Shown: positions 1 to 8,244 of the stretch, one piece after another | Position numbering within the stretch: position 1 is the first letter of the stretch | Layout: each line of letters starts with the position of its first letter | NCBI RefSeq assembly: GCF_014230055.1 | Contig: NZ_JACHVA010000022.1 | Span: forward strand, 1 to 64,000 | Source of the DNA: Puniceicoccus vermicola | GTDB lineage: Bacteria; Verrucomicrobiota; Verrucomicrobiia; Opitutales; Puniceicoccaceae | Length of the DNA: 64,000 bases | Reading direction: 5' to 3' | Notes under the pieces: model-generated | The model's input: only the letters and a program-made list of their open reading frames with translations | Database searches by the model: none | Told to the model about the DNA's origin: nothing | Translations under genes and position numbers: made by a program

Positions 1-67
1 AACGTCAAGAGGAGGGATGCTGAGTGAGCGGAGCGATCTCGGCATTCCTCTCGCTCGCCTTGTTAGC
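1..67 (-). other. attC recombination site (cassette boundary), left-truncated by window
   Basis: Inverted repeat directly after the stop of the outermost cassette gene. The arms GAGGAGGGATGC (9-20) and GCATTCCTCTC (42-52) pair, and the outer ends carry AAC at position 1 and GTTAGCG at 61-67, the positions expected for the R and L boxes of an integron attC. The leftmost box is cut by the window edge, so more cassettes probably continue to the left. Confidence 0.6.
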
Positions 68-71
68 GTAT

Positions 72-392
72 TTATTTTTCAATTTCATATTCTCTCCGAG
101 CAAAAACCAAACCATCTAATACATCGATATCACGAAGTAGCTTATCTGAGAAAAAACATTCTTCTTTCACTTTTTTTATTTCTTCTTTTGAGGATGTATT
201 TGCCAAGATTTCTGTCATCACCATTGAGCACGATTCTCGATCAAAATCTGTAGGTTCTTTTTCTAGATAGTAGCGCAGTGTGAATTCTTTTGAATCTGTG
301 AACTTAACCGCTATTGCTCGAATCGAAGGGTAGATTTCCCCGATAAGTGCGGATTGAATCCAAATACGCAACCAATGTGGAATCGATTTCAT
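72..392 (-). CDS. Integron cassette gene, hypothetical protein (106 aa)
   Basis: Small soluble protein beginning MKSIPHWLRIWIQSALIGEI. I recall similar short proteins from gene cassettes and mobile regions but cannot name a function. An upstream in-frame start at 416 would lie inside the attC repeat; the ATG at 392 comes just after the GTTAGC box, as usual for cassette genes. There are no Cys clusters, no signal peptide and no membrane segment. It is acidic in its second half. It lies on the - strand, pointing away from intI, with attC-like repeats on both sides. Confidence 0.65.
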   Translation of the reverse strand: MKSIPHWLRIWIQSALIGEIYPSIRAIAVKFTDSKEFTLRYYLEKEPTDFDRESCSMVMTEILANTSSKEEIKKVKEECFFSDKLLRDIDVLDGLVFARREYEIEK

Positions 393-399
393 TTTTTTT

Positions 400-471
400 G
401 CTAACGCTGAAGCCATACGCGAAGGTCAGCGCGGAGCGATGGCCGGAGTTGTATGGGCTGACTGGTTGGAC
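400..471 (-). other. attC recombination site
   Basis: Imperfect inverted repeat between two cassette genes: GCTGAAGCCATAC (406-418) pairs with GTATGGGCTGAC. On the - strand the outer boxes read GTCCAAC, a perfect RYYYAAC, and GTTAGCA, close to GTTRRRY. The size of about 72 bp is typical of attC. Confidence 0.7.
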
Positions 472-484
472 CATTCTTTTCTTC

Positions 485-853
485 TCATCTCGAAATCTCC
501 AATGGTCTGATTGTTTCGAGTTCAGGCCAAGACTCTACGTCTCTTCCATCTATCGACCAAGCCTCTAGTTCGGTGATGGATCCATTGCTTTCCCATAGCG
601 TGATTCCCACCATGCCGGTTTCTGTGTCCCCACCTTGGAAGTCTGCTAAAATCGAACTTTCTTTTTCTCTTTTAGCTCCAGACGTGAACATTACAGTTGG
701 GCAAGATCCGCATCCACATCGTCCAAGGACTTGAAGCGAATCTAGTTCTTTCTCTCGTTCTGGTTGAGTTTCAGAGATCAGCTTTCGGAGAATCGCTCTT
801 TCCGATTCGGAAAGTTCACGATTGATGGGAATGCTGTAGGGAAACGTATTCAA
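485..853 (-). CDS. Integron cassette gene, hypothetical protein with CGCGSC motif (122 aa)
   Basis: Unrecognised function. The centre carries GRCGCGSCPTVMF, a compact Cys cluster at about residues 45-51 that could bind metal or form disulfides. The N-terminal third is helical and charged. The reading frame opens with TTG at 853, and no ATG lies between the upstream attC and the conserved-looking N-terminus, so a TTG start is proposed. The stop is about 13 bp from the following attC. The type is common in integron arrays, but that is from memory and not checked. Confidence 0.6.
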   Translation of the reverse strand: MNTFPYSIPINRELSESERAILRKLISETQPEREKELDSLQVLGRCGCGSCPTVMFTSGAKREKESSILADFQGGDTETGMVGITLWESNGSITELEAWSIDGRDVESWPELETIRPLEISR

Positions 854-864
854 TTTTCTATTTC

Positions 865-968
865 GTCCAACGTAGGTGATAGACGCCCGACCTGAGAGGT
901 TAAGCGTGCAAGTGATTATAAGTATTTTCAGGCGGGTTACTCGGGTTGTCTACTCACCCTGGTTCTAA
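865..968 (-). other. attC recombination site
   Basis: Cassette boundary of about 104 bp. GGTGATAGAC (874-883) pairs with GTCTACTCACC (948-958). On the - strand the outer boxes are TTAGAAC (962-968) and GTTGGAC (865-871), the latter a perfect GTTRRRY. The middle is a looser hairpin, so it is longer than its neighbours. Confidence 0.65.
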
Positions 969-1007
969 AATTTTTTGGAGAGGCCATGGTTTTTATATGT
1001 GATTCTT

Positions 1008-1217
1008 TTAATTTTCTCTTCTTCTCTTGAAGTAGTTAAAGATCAAGAGGAGGCCTATTATGGCAAGCAGGACTCCATGTATTCTTACGTGAATTCCTTC
1101 TTCAATTGCGCCTGGAGATTTCCTTGAGTGAACCCAGCCGTTTATCGCGAAAATCGTTCCACTGAGTGCAAGAAGTGCACCGAATGATAATGCGAGTAAT
1201 GTGGGCTTATCTTTCAT
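1008..1217 (-). CDS. Integron cassette gene, two-helix membrane protein (69 aa)
   Basis: Short integral membrane protein with two hydrophobic stretches (about residues 6-26 and 45-61), a charged loop between them and a basic tail ending FKRRREN. The start at 1217 (MKDKPTLLALSFG) directly follows the attC end; the upstream alternative at 1235 would run into the repeat. No family recognised. The topology fits small membrane or immunity-type cassette proteins, which is only a guess. Confidence 0.6.
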   Translation of the reverse strand: MKDKPTLLALSFGALLALSGTIFAINGWVHSRKSPGAIEEGIHVRIHGVLLAIIGLLLIFNYFKRRREN

Positions 1218-1220
1218 TCG

Positions 1221-1312
<92 letters not shown>

Positions 1313-1342
1313 TGGTTGCATCATCGGTGATTCCGTCTCCTT

Positions 1343-1624
1343 CTAGAATCCGGAAAACAGAGAAGCTATAATTTCAAAAATCATAGCAACCCCCTCGACG
1401 ACTAACTCCATTATGGCTGCTAGGATTTCTAAGAAGCCATCCGCGCTTTCAGTAAATGCTGGCCCGACGATTGACGCTAGCGCAGCAGCGTAGACAGCCA
1501 TGAATACGAAAGTAAGCTCGAAGATCAAAACCAAGATCGTGGTAATCAGAATCGTGAATACTCCTAAAGCGGCAAAAGCCCTTTGGATAGTCCCGTGCTT
1601 TCGCTTCTTTTGTTCTTCATTCAT
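1343..1624 (-). CDS. Integron cassette gene, hydrophobic membrane protein (93 aa)
   Basis: Basic N-terminus (MNEEQKKRKHGTIQRAF) followed by an almost entirely hydrophobic body with about two to three membrane helices (residues 18-45, 60-92). ATG at 1624 is preferred because the upstream in-frame ATG at 1663 falls within the attC repeat. Function unknown. The charged head and long apolar helices could suit a small pore-forming or immunity-like protein, but nothing in the sequence settles this. Confidence 0.6.
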   Translation of the reverse strand: MNEEQKKRKHGTIQRAFAALGVFTILITTILVLIFELTFVFMAVYAAALASIVGPAFTESADGFLEILAAIMELVVEGVAMIFEIIASLFSGF

Positions 1625-1635
1625 TTTTCTGTAGA

Positions 1636-1720
1636 TCGTAGAGAGGAGTCGATGCGAGGCCAAGCGATTTAGCTCATCACGAGCGCGTGAACTCGCATTG
1701 ACTCGCTCGACTGGTTCTAA
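1636..1720 (-). other. attC recombination site (degenerate left box)
   Basis: GAGTCGATGCGAG (1646-1658) pairs with CTCGCATTGACTC (1692-1704) at 12 of 13 positions. The right box on the - strand is TTAGAAC, as in the 865-968 site. The left box reads CTACGAT, with no GTT. Confidence 0.55.
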
Positions 1721-1728
1721 CCAGCCCT

Positions 1729-1986
1729 TCAGTCGGTTGAGATTTCAGTTTCAACATAGAGATGACATTCATCGCATACAAGGAATAGAATATTTCCTTC
1801 AAAGCCTGTTGGTCCCATCCACTTCTTTTTCATTTTCTTTCCGCATTTCGAACAACTCGCACTGGGTAATAGAGTGAATTTCAACTTCGACAGTATGGCG
1901 CTCTTTTTCTCCTCGATTCTCTCTGTTTCCTTTTCATCCAGATAATAGAGCAGTTCTGGGTATTCAGGATGATTGAGAGTCTTCAT
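1729..1986 (-). CDS. Integron cassette gene, putative zinc-ribbon protein (85 aa)
   Basis: The C-terminal half contains CSKCGKKMKKKW and CDECH, two CxxC pairs about 27 residues apart that would form a zinc ribbon. The N-terminal half is a charged helix (YYLDEKETERIEEKK). The start at 1986 (MKTLNHPEYPELL) is preceded by an A-rich leader and by a GTTCTAA box at 2001-1995 that looks like the integron insertion point. It is the cassette nearest intI, hence probably the most recently gained and best expressed (general integron logic, not shown here). Confidence 0.6.
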   Translation of the reverse strand: MKTLNHPEYPELLYYLDEKETERIEEKKSAILSKLKFTLLPSASCSKCGKKMKKKWMGPTGFEGNILFLVCDECHLYVETEISTD

Positions 1987-1993
1987 TTCTTTT

Positions 1994-2403
1994 CTTAGAA
2001 CAGTGTTATCTCTCAAACTCAGTTTGAGATAACCCGGAGGGGTTGGAGGGTTGAGTCGTGACGTTTTTCACGGATTTCGGCGTGTGCTTGAGGATTGTAA
2101 AGCTCTCGTATCAGGCAAGATGTGGAGCCTTGACCTTATCGGAGCAAAGCGAGAATCTGGTCCGATAGCAAGCTCGATCTTCCGGCAAATACACAACTCA
2201 GGGAGCGGTTCCCGGGATGAGTTGAGGATATGACGGAAAGTAACAATGATTGAAAGGGCTGATTCGATTTCGTAAGATCCTATTACTTAGTGGAATAAGA
2301 ATTACTTTGAGCCGGTCAGAAGTGGCATGGCGCCCGGAAAGTACTCAACTCAGGCGATTTACCGGTGGACTTTAAGTGAAATTATGTTCACTATCTCTAA
2401 ATT
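1994..2403. promoter_or_regulatory. Integron platform leader: probable attI and promoter region
   Basis: Gene-free stretch between the first cassette and intI. It holds the insertion-type box GTTCTAA (- strand, 2001-1995), a strong inverted repeat GTTATCTC/GAGATAAC (2005-2033) and G-rich repeats GGTTGGAGGGTTGAG (2041-2055). The cassette promoter (Pc) and the divergent intI promoter should lie here. No clear -35/-10 pair could be fixed by eye, and no LexA-like box was recognised. Confidence 0.4.
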
Positions 2404-3717
2404 ATGAATAAACTTCATTTCCCTCGATGGGCCGAGGTGCTGGAGCAAAGCAACCTGCCTGAATCGGAGCGAGGTAGTTTTCGGGTGACCTTGCGTTGGT
2501 ATTTGAGCTGGTGTCATCGACATTCCGTAGGATGTACATTCGATTCCGCTCGGGAATTCGTGAAGTGGGCGTGCGAGGAAAAAAATCCAAGTTATTGGAT
2601 GGTAGAACGTTGGCGTGAAGCAATTCGGTGGTTTTTCCGGACCGGTAAACAACAAGCGAGTGGAGAGTGCCCTCAGAAATCGTCCAATGCTTCTGGCTGG
2701 TGTAAATATCCGGGAACTTTTCCCGCTAACGACACCGATGCGGAAAGGGTTGTGTCTACGAATAATGATGAGAAAGAGATCCTGGCTTTGATGCGAAGAC
2801 GCGGAATGGCGTTGAAGACGGAGCGAACGTACCTGCGCTGGTTTCGGGATTTTTCGCACTGGAGCCATTTGACTTGCGGTCGGGAGATAAGCCCAGAGCA
2901 GATAAAGGGCTACCTAACTTTTTTGGCGATGGACCGACTTGTTGCCTCCTCGACGCAGAAGCAGGCGCTCAATGCACTCGCGTTTGTGGCTCAGAGTGTT
3001 TTCGAAATTGATCTTGGCGATATCAGCGACTTCTGCCGTGCGAAAAGTCGGAAGAAGATTCCGGTGGTGATGAGCAAAGATGAAATGCGAGCGTTTTTCT
3101 CCAAGCTGAGCGGCGAACGTCTGTTGATGGGAAAACTTCAGTATTCGGCGGGGCTTCGAGTCTCGGAACTTTTACGCCTTCGGGTGCAAGATATGGACCT
3201 GGAACGAAACCAGCTGGTAGTGCGTTGTGGAAAAGGAGGCAAGGACCGAGTCGCCCCGATGTCCGAGCGACTGATTGACGAAGTTCGTGGGCATTTGAGG
3301 AAGGTTCGCGATATTTTCGAAGAAGATCTGAAACGAACCGACTTGGATGGAGTCTATTTACCGGAGGCATTGGCCCGGCGGCACTCGAATGCGGGAAAGG
3401 ATTGGCGTTGGCAGTGGCTTTGGCCGAGCCGCGAGATTTCGAATGATCCCCGCAGCGGAAAGCGAAGGCGGCACCATGTCTTACCCCAAGTTTATCAGGG
3501 GGCGATTTCACAGGCGGGAAAACGTGCAGACCTGAACAAGCGCGTGACCAGTCACACCCTGCGGCATTCGTTCGCAACGCACCTGCTCGAAGGGGGAACG
3601 GATATCCGGACGGTGCAGGATCTTCTCGGGCACAAGAGCGTGGAGACGACTCAGATTTATTTGCATGTGATGCAGAAACCGGGGGCGGGAGTGAGGAGTC
3701 CTCTGGATTCGTTGTGA
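2404..3717 (+). CDS. intI: Integron integrase (IntI-type tyrosine recombinase) with N-terminal extension
   Basis: Tyrosine recombinase of 437 aa that would insert and excise cassettes at attI and attC. The catalytic set is visible: R252 ([12 protein letters not shown]), H384 and R387 (HTLRHSF), H410 (DLLGHKS) and the nucleophile Y419 (TTQIYLH). The diagnostic IntI-specific insert lies at about 323-358, with [20 protein letters not shown] and then DPRSG..RRHH. This separates IntI from XerC/D. The protein is about 100 aa longer than the usual 320-340 aa. Residues 5-95 look like a second SAM-like core-binding domain ahead of the normal one (about 112-200). Orientation, pointing away from the cassettes, is that of a classical integron. 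No frameshift, so probably active. Confidence 0.9.
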   Translation: MNKLHFPRWAEVLEQSNLPESERGSFRVTLRWYLSWCHRHSVGCTFDSAREFVKWACEEKNPSYWMVERWREAIRWFFRTGKQQASGECPQKSSNASGWCKYPGTFPANDTDAERVVSTNNDEKEILALMRRRGMALKTERTYLRWFRDFSHWSHLTCGREISPEQIKGYLTFLAMDRLVASSTQKQALNALAFVAQSVFEIDLGDISDFCRAKSRKKIPVVMSKDEMRAFFSKLSGERLLMGKLQYSAGLRVSELLRLRVQDMDLERNQLVVRCGKGGKDRVAPMSERLIDEVRGHLRKVRDIFEEDLKRTDLDGVYLPEALARRHSNAGKDWRWQWLWPSREISNDPRSGKRRRHHVLPQVYQGAISQAGKRADLNKRVTSHTLRHSFATHLLEGGTDIRTVQDLLGHKSVETTQIYLHVMQKPGAGVRSPLDSL

Positions 3718-3912
3718 ATCCCCTCCCCCTTTGTCGGGATCTGTAAACGAAAGAAGGACACAGATCCGCTACAGTTCTCCTGAAACGATCCGTTCCCCAC
3801 TCTCATTCTATCGGGAGGGATCTGGTGCCAGCCGAATCCAAGCACAAGGCGTTTCATCCGCACGCTTCCCACTGGGAACCGGCTGGGTTCGGCGGGGCCT
3901 CCGTTCTCTCTC

Positions 3913-4215
3913 GGAGCGCGGAATTCATTCCGCCCCGCATGCCTCTCCGCCTCCCCTCTCCTACGCGCTGCTCCACCGGGGCGGAATGAATTCCGCGGTC
4001 CGTGGTCGAAACTTCGAGATCTATTCCGATGCGTTCGAATTTCTTCGGGAAAGTAGTAGAAACGGCTATCGCCGTTACTCCCCATGGTTGGGAAGTAAAA
4101 GAAACGGCTGTCGCCGTTCCTCTCCGATGGTAGGAAAGCGTAGAAACGGCTGTCGCCGTTCCTCTCCAATGATTGGAAAATAGTGGAAAGGGCTCTCGCC
4201 GTTCCTCTCCCCTTT
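3913..4215. repeat. Palindromic repeat block (two families)
   Basis: The 528-bp gap after intI has no gene I can support. From 3913 to 3998 a long inverted repeat has arms of the GGAGCGCGGAATTCATTCCG type. From about 4055 to 4215 four short hairpins follow, spaced about 50 bp apart, of the form GAAACGGCTRTCGCCGTTCC. Both families recur elsewhere in the window. The ORFs that cross this block on both strands are translations of repeats. Confidence 0.8.
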
Positions 4216-4245
4216 TTCAGTCCTCCGGTCTGTTTCTTTCGCCAA

Positions 4246-5199
4246 TCACCTGAACCAACGCTGTAGCCGGGCAAAAACGGCTGCGTCGTCGAGTTCGTTG
4301 CCGGCGAGCTCGAAATGGGCGGCTTGGCGAAGATAGAGTTGTTTCGGGCTCTGGATGGCGTTGTAGATGGCGAATTGGCCGGGGGGCGGGACGCTGGGAT
4401 CGAACAATGCGGCAGCGACGAAGACGGGAATCTGAATCCGGGCGGCAGCGGTAGCGGCGTCAAAATATTGGAGGACCTCGAGGATCTTCGCGCCCTCCTC
4501 GAGATATTTTTCTCGGACGGCGGCCCCACTCCCCGTGCAAGGCAGCGTCACCCGCAACGGGTGATTGCCAAAACTGGGAATATTGAGATAGGCCCGTTTG
4601 AAGCGAGCATCCCACGGGAGCAACAAGGCTCCGATCCCACCTCCAAAACTGCCGCCGTGGTAGAACAATCGTTCCCCCACCTGCGGATAGAGTTCCAAGA
4701 GGGCCGACGCCGCCAACCAGTAGTCGATCACCGATCCCAGGTGGGAGTAGGTTTCCTTCGACTCGATACCGGTCAGCACATGGGCTGAAGCCGTTCCAGG
4801 GAAATTCAAGGAGGCGGAGAGATGAAATCCCCGGGCGCAGGGGAAAATGCAAACCGCATTCTCGCACGGAAGCTCATAAATCGGAGCGTCTCGGCCTCCG
4901 TATCCATGCCCAATGACAAAGCCGCATTCCAATCGTTCCACATTTTTCGGAACCGTGAGCCAGGCACCGATGCGCTCTCCCTGGTAGGAATTGTAGTAAA
5001 CCTGAAAGACATCGACATTCTCCGCCGGAGAAACCGCCGGGCCCACGTCCAGATTCATCGGAATTTTCAGTGCCTTCTCGTAGGCACCCTCCCAGAATTC
5101 GGCAAAATCTTCCGGTCCTTCCGGAGCCTCCACCGCCAACAGATCCTCCAAGGTGTACCCGTATTCCGGATCAAAATCAAAATCGTGCTCTATCTTCAT
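4246..5199 (-). CDS. Acetyl xylan esterase / cephalosporin-C deacetylase family hydrolase (AXE1)
   Basis: Alpha/beta hydrolase of 317 aa, close to the family length. The oxyanion and nucleophile regions are visible as GHGYGGRDAP and then HGGSFGGGIGA (catalytic Ser). The acid lies in AALFDPSVPPPGQF and the His in QAAHFEL near the C-terminus. Members deacetylate xylan or other acetylated sugars. There is no signal peptide, so it should act in the cytoplasm on imported oligosaccharides or small acetyl esters. It is separated from neighbours by repeat-filled gaps, so probably monocistronic. Substrate is not deducible. Confidence 0.8.
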   Translation of the reverse strand: MKIEHDFDFDPEYGYTLEDLLAVEAPEGPEDFAEFWEGAYEKALKIPMNLDVGPAVSPAENVDVFQVYYNSYQGERIGAWLTVPKNVERLECGFVIGHGYGGRDAPIYELPCENAVCIFPCARGFHLSASLNFPGTASAHVLTGIESKETYSHLGSVIDYWLAASALLELYPQVGERLFYHGGSFGGGIGALLLPWDARFKRAYLNIPSFGNHPLRVTLPCTGSGAAVREKYLEEGAKILEVLQYFDAATAAARIQIPVFVAAALFDPSVPPPGQFAIYNAIQSPKQLYLRQAAHFELAGNELDDAAVFARLQRWFR

Positions 5200-5948
5200 A
5201 AACTGATCCGAGCAGCCTAGCGTGAAGGTCTTGTGCCACGCAAGCGACTTGCCGAGGGATTGACGAAGATTCGCCCGAGCTTGTGCTTGGCGGACGTGGG
5301 CCGAATGTCTCTCGCTTGCGCCAGGTTACTCGGCCTGCTTGTAGAAAATAAGGCTGAGTCGAAACCCCTCCATCCCGCGTCCGCGGGATTCCCCTCCTAC
5401 TCGTAAGCATATCCTTCCAACAAGACAGGAGAGCAACACGGTCTTGAACATTCTTTTGATAGAGAGGCGACTTTCCCTGTGGTTTGACTTGGTTCGATTG
5501 CTCCCGACTAAGGCCGAAGGTCTTATTTACCCGAGCCTCGGGCGACGCCCGAGTAAAACGGATGGGATAGTTGGTAGGCTGAATGTCCTACCTCAAGCGC
5601 TCCACCAAATGCTCTAAAGCACGCTTTCAGCGTGCCCATTTCTTGCATTGGGATCCTCGGGCGTTGCCCGAGGCTAATCTTGAAATTGCGCTTTCAGCGC
5701 ACCGATGGACGTTTACGAATCCAGAGAAAACCTTACCCCAATCTAAATTTCTGGTCATAGGCATCGCCGTCGACTCGAAGAGACGGGAAGAATATGTGCA
5801 AGGATATGCTCTCGTAGGAGGGGGCCAAGGCCCGATGCTAGGGAAGTTCTGTTGTTCGGGTCTGTCATTCAACTTTTGCCCCCTCCCCGCTCCTGCCTTA
5901 CCGACCCAAGGCTTGCTCTCGGGATTCCGATTCACAGACTCCCTGCGC
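5200..5948. repeat. Gene-free interval with short GC hairpins
   Basis: About 750 bp without a supported gene. It contains hairpins CCTCGGGCGACGCCCGAG (around 5534) and CCTCGGGCGTTGCCCGAGG (around 5657), which share a stem with different loops, plus a GCGCTTTCAGCGC palindrome near 5690. An open frame from 5583 reads through into the next gene, but the N-terminal part is a translation of these repeats. Confidence 0.55.
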
Positions 5949-6722
5949 ATGGAAAAGGTAAACCCCAACCACATCCTTCCCGACATCACGCCCGGCGATT
6001 TTCCCGGGCTGGTTTCCTTCTGGAATTTTCAGGAGGACGGCGAGGACTTCGGCACCACTCAGGGCGAATCCTACACCCTACGTTCTCAATCCGGCCCCCT
6101 TTCGGTCCATGAGGATCCGACCGCTCCCCTTGGCGGAAAGGCCCTTCAGATCAAACGGGGCCAATGGATGAACATCGCCCGCAAGGACTGTCCCCTCCTC
6201 GACTTTCACGGTCCCGACGGGCACCTGACGGTCATCGCCTGGATCAAGCGAAAGAAAACCGAGCACCGAAACTGCGAGTTCATCGCTGGCCAGTGGAACG
6301 AGAGCGACGGCGGTCGCCAGTACGGACTGTTCCTCAACATTTCCGTGTGGCAGCAACAAGATCAGGTCTGCGGCCACCTTTCGAACGTCGGCGGTCCGAC
6401 TCCCGGTTACCGCTACTGCATCGACGGCCCGGTCGGGGCTACTCCGGTCGGCTTCGACGAATGGAGTGTGGTCGCCATGACCTATGACGGCACCCAGGGC
6501 TTCTGCTGGCTCAACGGACACCTCGACGTCCGCCCTCAACTCAACCCCTACTCCATGGCAGGAGGCCTCTTTGACGGGGGATCCCAGGGTTCCGATTTCA
6601 CCGTCGGGGCGGTGGATCGCAGTGGCGAGATCGGCAATTTCTTTTCCGGAGAGATGGCGGGACTCGCCGTCTACCGCCGCGCTCTCAGCCCCGCGGAGAT
6701 TTTTGCGCTCAGCCAGTTGTGA
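5949..6722 (+). CDS. LamG / concanavalin-A-like fold protein (257 aa)
   Basis: The sequence has the pattern of LamG-like jelly-roll domains: GLVSFWNFQE at the start, LTVIAWIKR, DEWSVVAMTYDG, CWLNGHL, DFTVGAVDRS and a closing GEMAGLAVYRRALSPAEI. Such domains bind or cover glycans. The usual secreted forms have a signal peptide, but none is seen here. The ATG at 5949 is chosen because the 122 residues upstream are translated repeats. It is convergent with the VWA operon, 38 bp away. It may act with sugar-processing genes such as the esterase, but no linkage is shown. Confidence 0.7.
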   Translation: MEKVNPNHILPDITPGDFPGLVSFWNFQEDGEDFGTTQGESYTLRSQSGPLSVHEDPTAPLGGKALQIKRGQWMNIARKDCPLLDFHGPDGHLTVIAWIKRKKTEHRNCEFIAGQWNESDGGRQYGLFLNISVWQQQDQVCGHLSNVGGPTPGYRYCIDGPVGATPVGFDEWSVVAMTYDGTQGFCWLNGHLDVRPQLNPYSMAGGLFDGGSQGSDFTVGAVDRSGEIGNFFSGEMAGLAVYRRALSPAEIFALSQL

Positions 6723-6760
6723 GTTGAATCGCGTCTCCGCTCAGCGGAAACAACCCGGAA

Positions 6761-7753
6761 TCAATTCACCTCAGAGTAAACCCCGTCATTCTCGGCCGCG
6801 AGTTGCTTGAGGAAAGCACGGCCGTCCTTGCTTTTGTAGGAGAGCGTGTTGATGGGAACAACCTTCCCCTGATCCTTTTGGAGCTTCCTCACGATTTTCA
6901 GAACCTCGGCATCTTTCTTCTCGGTGGGATCTCCATCCGAAAGAAGAATGATGATATTCGGCTCCATATCGAAGGCCTCCTCCAGAGCGAGATCGGTTCG
7001 AGTTCCAACATGCTGCCCTTTCCGGAATTTCTCAAAAACTTTGTAAGTCACTTTCTTCCCATCCCGCTTGGCATCGGCGATCGGCTCCGAGGGATCGAGC
7101 CTCATCAACCATTTTTCGGCAGAATCGATCTTGTCCTCGGTGGCTAAGACAAAGTCGCCGCCGCGATACGTGTCCGTGCTTTTCGAAAACGCGATGATAT
7201 TAAAGGTTCCTACATCCTGAATGGATCGCAGTGTGCGGATGAGCTCCTCGACCACCGTCCGGTAGCCGTCCACGCCTCGATCCCCGAGAACCATACTCCC
7301 GGACATATCGATGACGAAAAGCATGCGCTGCGCATCGGATTTCATCTCCTTTCCGAAGAACTCTAAGCTCTCGACATCAAGCGCCATCTCCCGGATCTGC
7401 ATACCTCCTCCGCTACCAAATCCCCCACTCCCCCGACCGTAGCTGGAGTTGTTGGCGATGTTTACATCAATATCAAGGGCGGGAATGGAAACGTCGGGAG
7501 AATCGACGACAATTGGATTCGGCCGGGGTGGCGAGCTCGATTGGGTGCGCTGCTCGAGGTTTACAACATACTCGGGCTCCTGCTGAGGCACCTCGACAAT
7601 CTCTGGAGCTTCAAAGGTCTGATCTTCCCGAGTGATACTTTCGACGATTTTGTAAGCACCGAAGCCAATGATCGCGACGAGGTGCAAGGCGACACTGATA
7701 ATGATGACGAGAAGCAGAGCCCGGTTGCGGGCGAAAGCGTTGCTGATGTTCAT
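6761..7753 (-). CDS. TonB-like membrane-anchored von Willebrand factor A protein
   Basis: 330 aa. One N-terminal membrane helix (about 13-34) is followed by a proline-rich and Gly-rich linker (EVPQQEPEY, SSSPPRPNP, SYGRGSGGFGSGGG) and a VWA domain with intact MIDAS motif DMSGSM at 149-154 and a later LLSDGDPTEKK. The architecture of helix plus Pro-rich spacer resembles TonB/TolA, but a VWA domain replaces the TonB C-terminal domain. It is the last gene of an operon with exbB and two exbD genes, which suggests that a proton-driven motor pulls a metal-dependent adhesion domain. The partner is unknown. Confidence 0.8.
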   Translation of the reverse strand: MNISNAFARNRALLLVIIISVALHLVAIIGFGAYKIVESITREDQTFEAPEIVEVPQQEPEYVVNLEQRTQSSSPPRPNPIVVDSPDVSIPALDIDVNIANNSSYGRGSGGFGSGGGMQIREMALDVESLEFFGKEMKSDAQRMLFVIDMSGSMVLGDRGVDGYRTVVEELIRTLRSIQDVGTFNIIAFSKSTDTYRGGDFVLATEDKIDSAEKWLMRLDPSEPIADAKRDGKKVTYKVFEKFRKGQHVGTRTDLALEEAFDMEPNIIILLSDGDPTEKKDAEVLKIVRKLQKDQGKVVPINTLSYKSKDGRAFLKQLAAENDGVYSEVN

Positions 7754-7791
7754 GAATGAAAATCTCCGATAAATGGGGGTTGGGTCTATTC

Positions 7792-8226
7792 CTAGTAGTC
7801 GCCGAAGGAGACATATTTGATGTCTGCGGCGGCACAGGCATCCAGAACTTCGATCGCCTTGAAGTGGGGCGAGAGCGGATCGGCGACAATGACGACGACG
7901 GTTTTCTGATCCATCCGGTCCGAGGTCGCCTTCACCCGGCGCAAGGTAGCAATCAGGCCATTCAGGGTAATCCGTTCCGCAGGACTGGCGATGGGACTGC
8001 CGTTGAAGAGAACACTTCCGTCCGGGAGGATGTCGATGACGTGGCGGTTGGGCAGTTCGTCACTGGCCTTGGCGGCGGTGCTCGTGGGCAGTTGGATCCC
8101 GAGATCGGCCTCTTCCTTGATCAGCGAGGTGGTCACCATGAAGAAAATCAAGAGCAGGAAGACCACGTCGATCATCGGCGTGAGGTCCGGCTTCAGTTTG
8201 CCGGAGAGTATTTCCTCGGATTTCAT
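7792..8226 (-). CDS. exbD: ExbD/TolR family biopolymer transport protein (second copy)
   Basis: 144 aa with the family signature [19 protein letters not shown] (Asp in the membrane helix, proposed proton path) followed by a periplasmic domain. It is the second of two tandem exbD genes, 18 bp after the first and 38 bp before the VWA gene. Two ExbD-type proteins per ExbB are common in Planctomycetes and Verrucomicrobia motors. The periplasmic part differs strongly from the first copy ([11 protein letters not shown] region absent there), so the two may form a heteromer. Confidence 0.88.
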   Translation of the reverse strand: MKSEEILSGKLKPDLTPMIDVVFLLLIFFMVTTSLIKEEADLGIQLPTSTAAKASDELPNRHVIDILPDGSVLFNGSPIASPAERITLNGLIATLRRVKATSDRMDQKTVVVIVADPLSPHFKAIEVLDACAAADIKYVSFGDY

Positions 8227-8244
8227 GGGGTTTGCTTCCTGGGG

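Noticed and set aside
3657-4529. 290-aa and 150-aa frames over 3.7-4.5 kb
   Set aside because: They translate hairpin repeats (RNGDSRF-type repeats); not real proteins.
5583-5948. N-terminal 122 codons of the LamG-like gene frame
   Set aside because: Translation of GC hairpin repeats without signal peptide or domain; a good ATG is at 5949.
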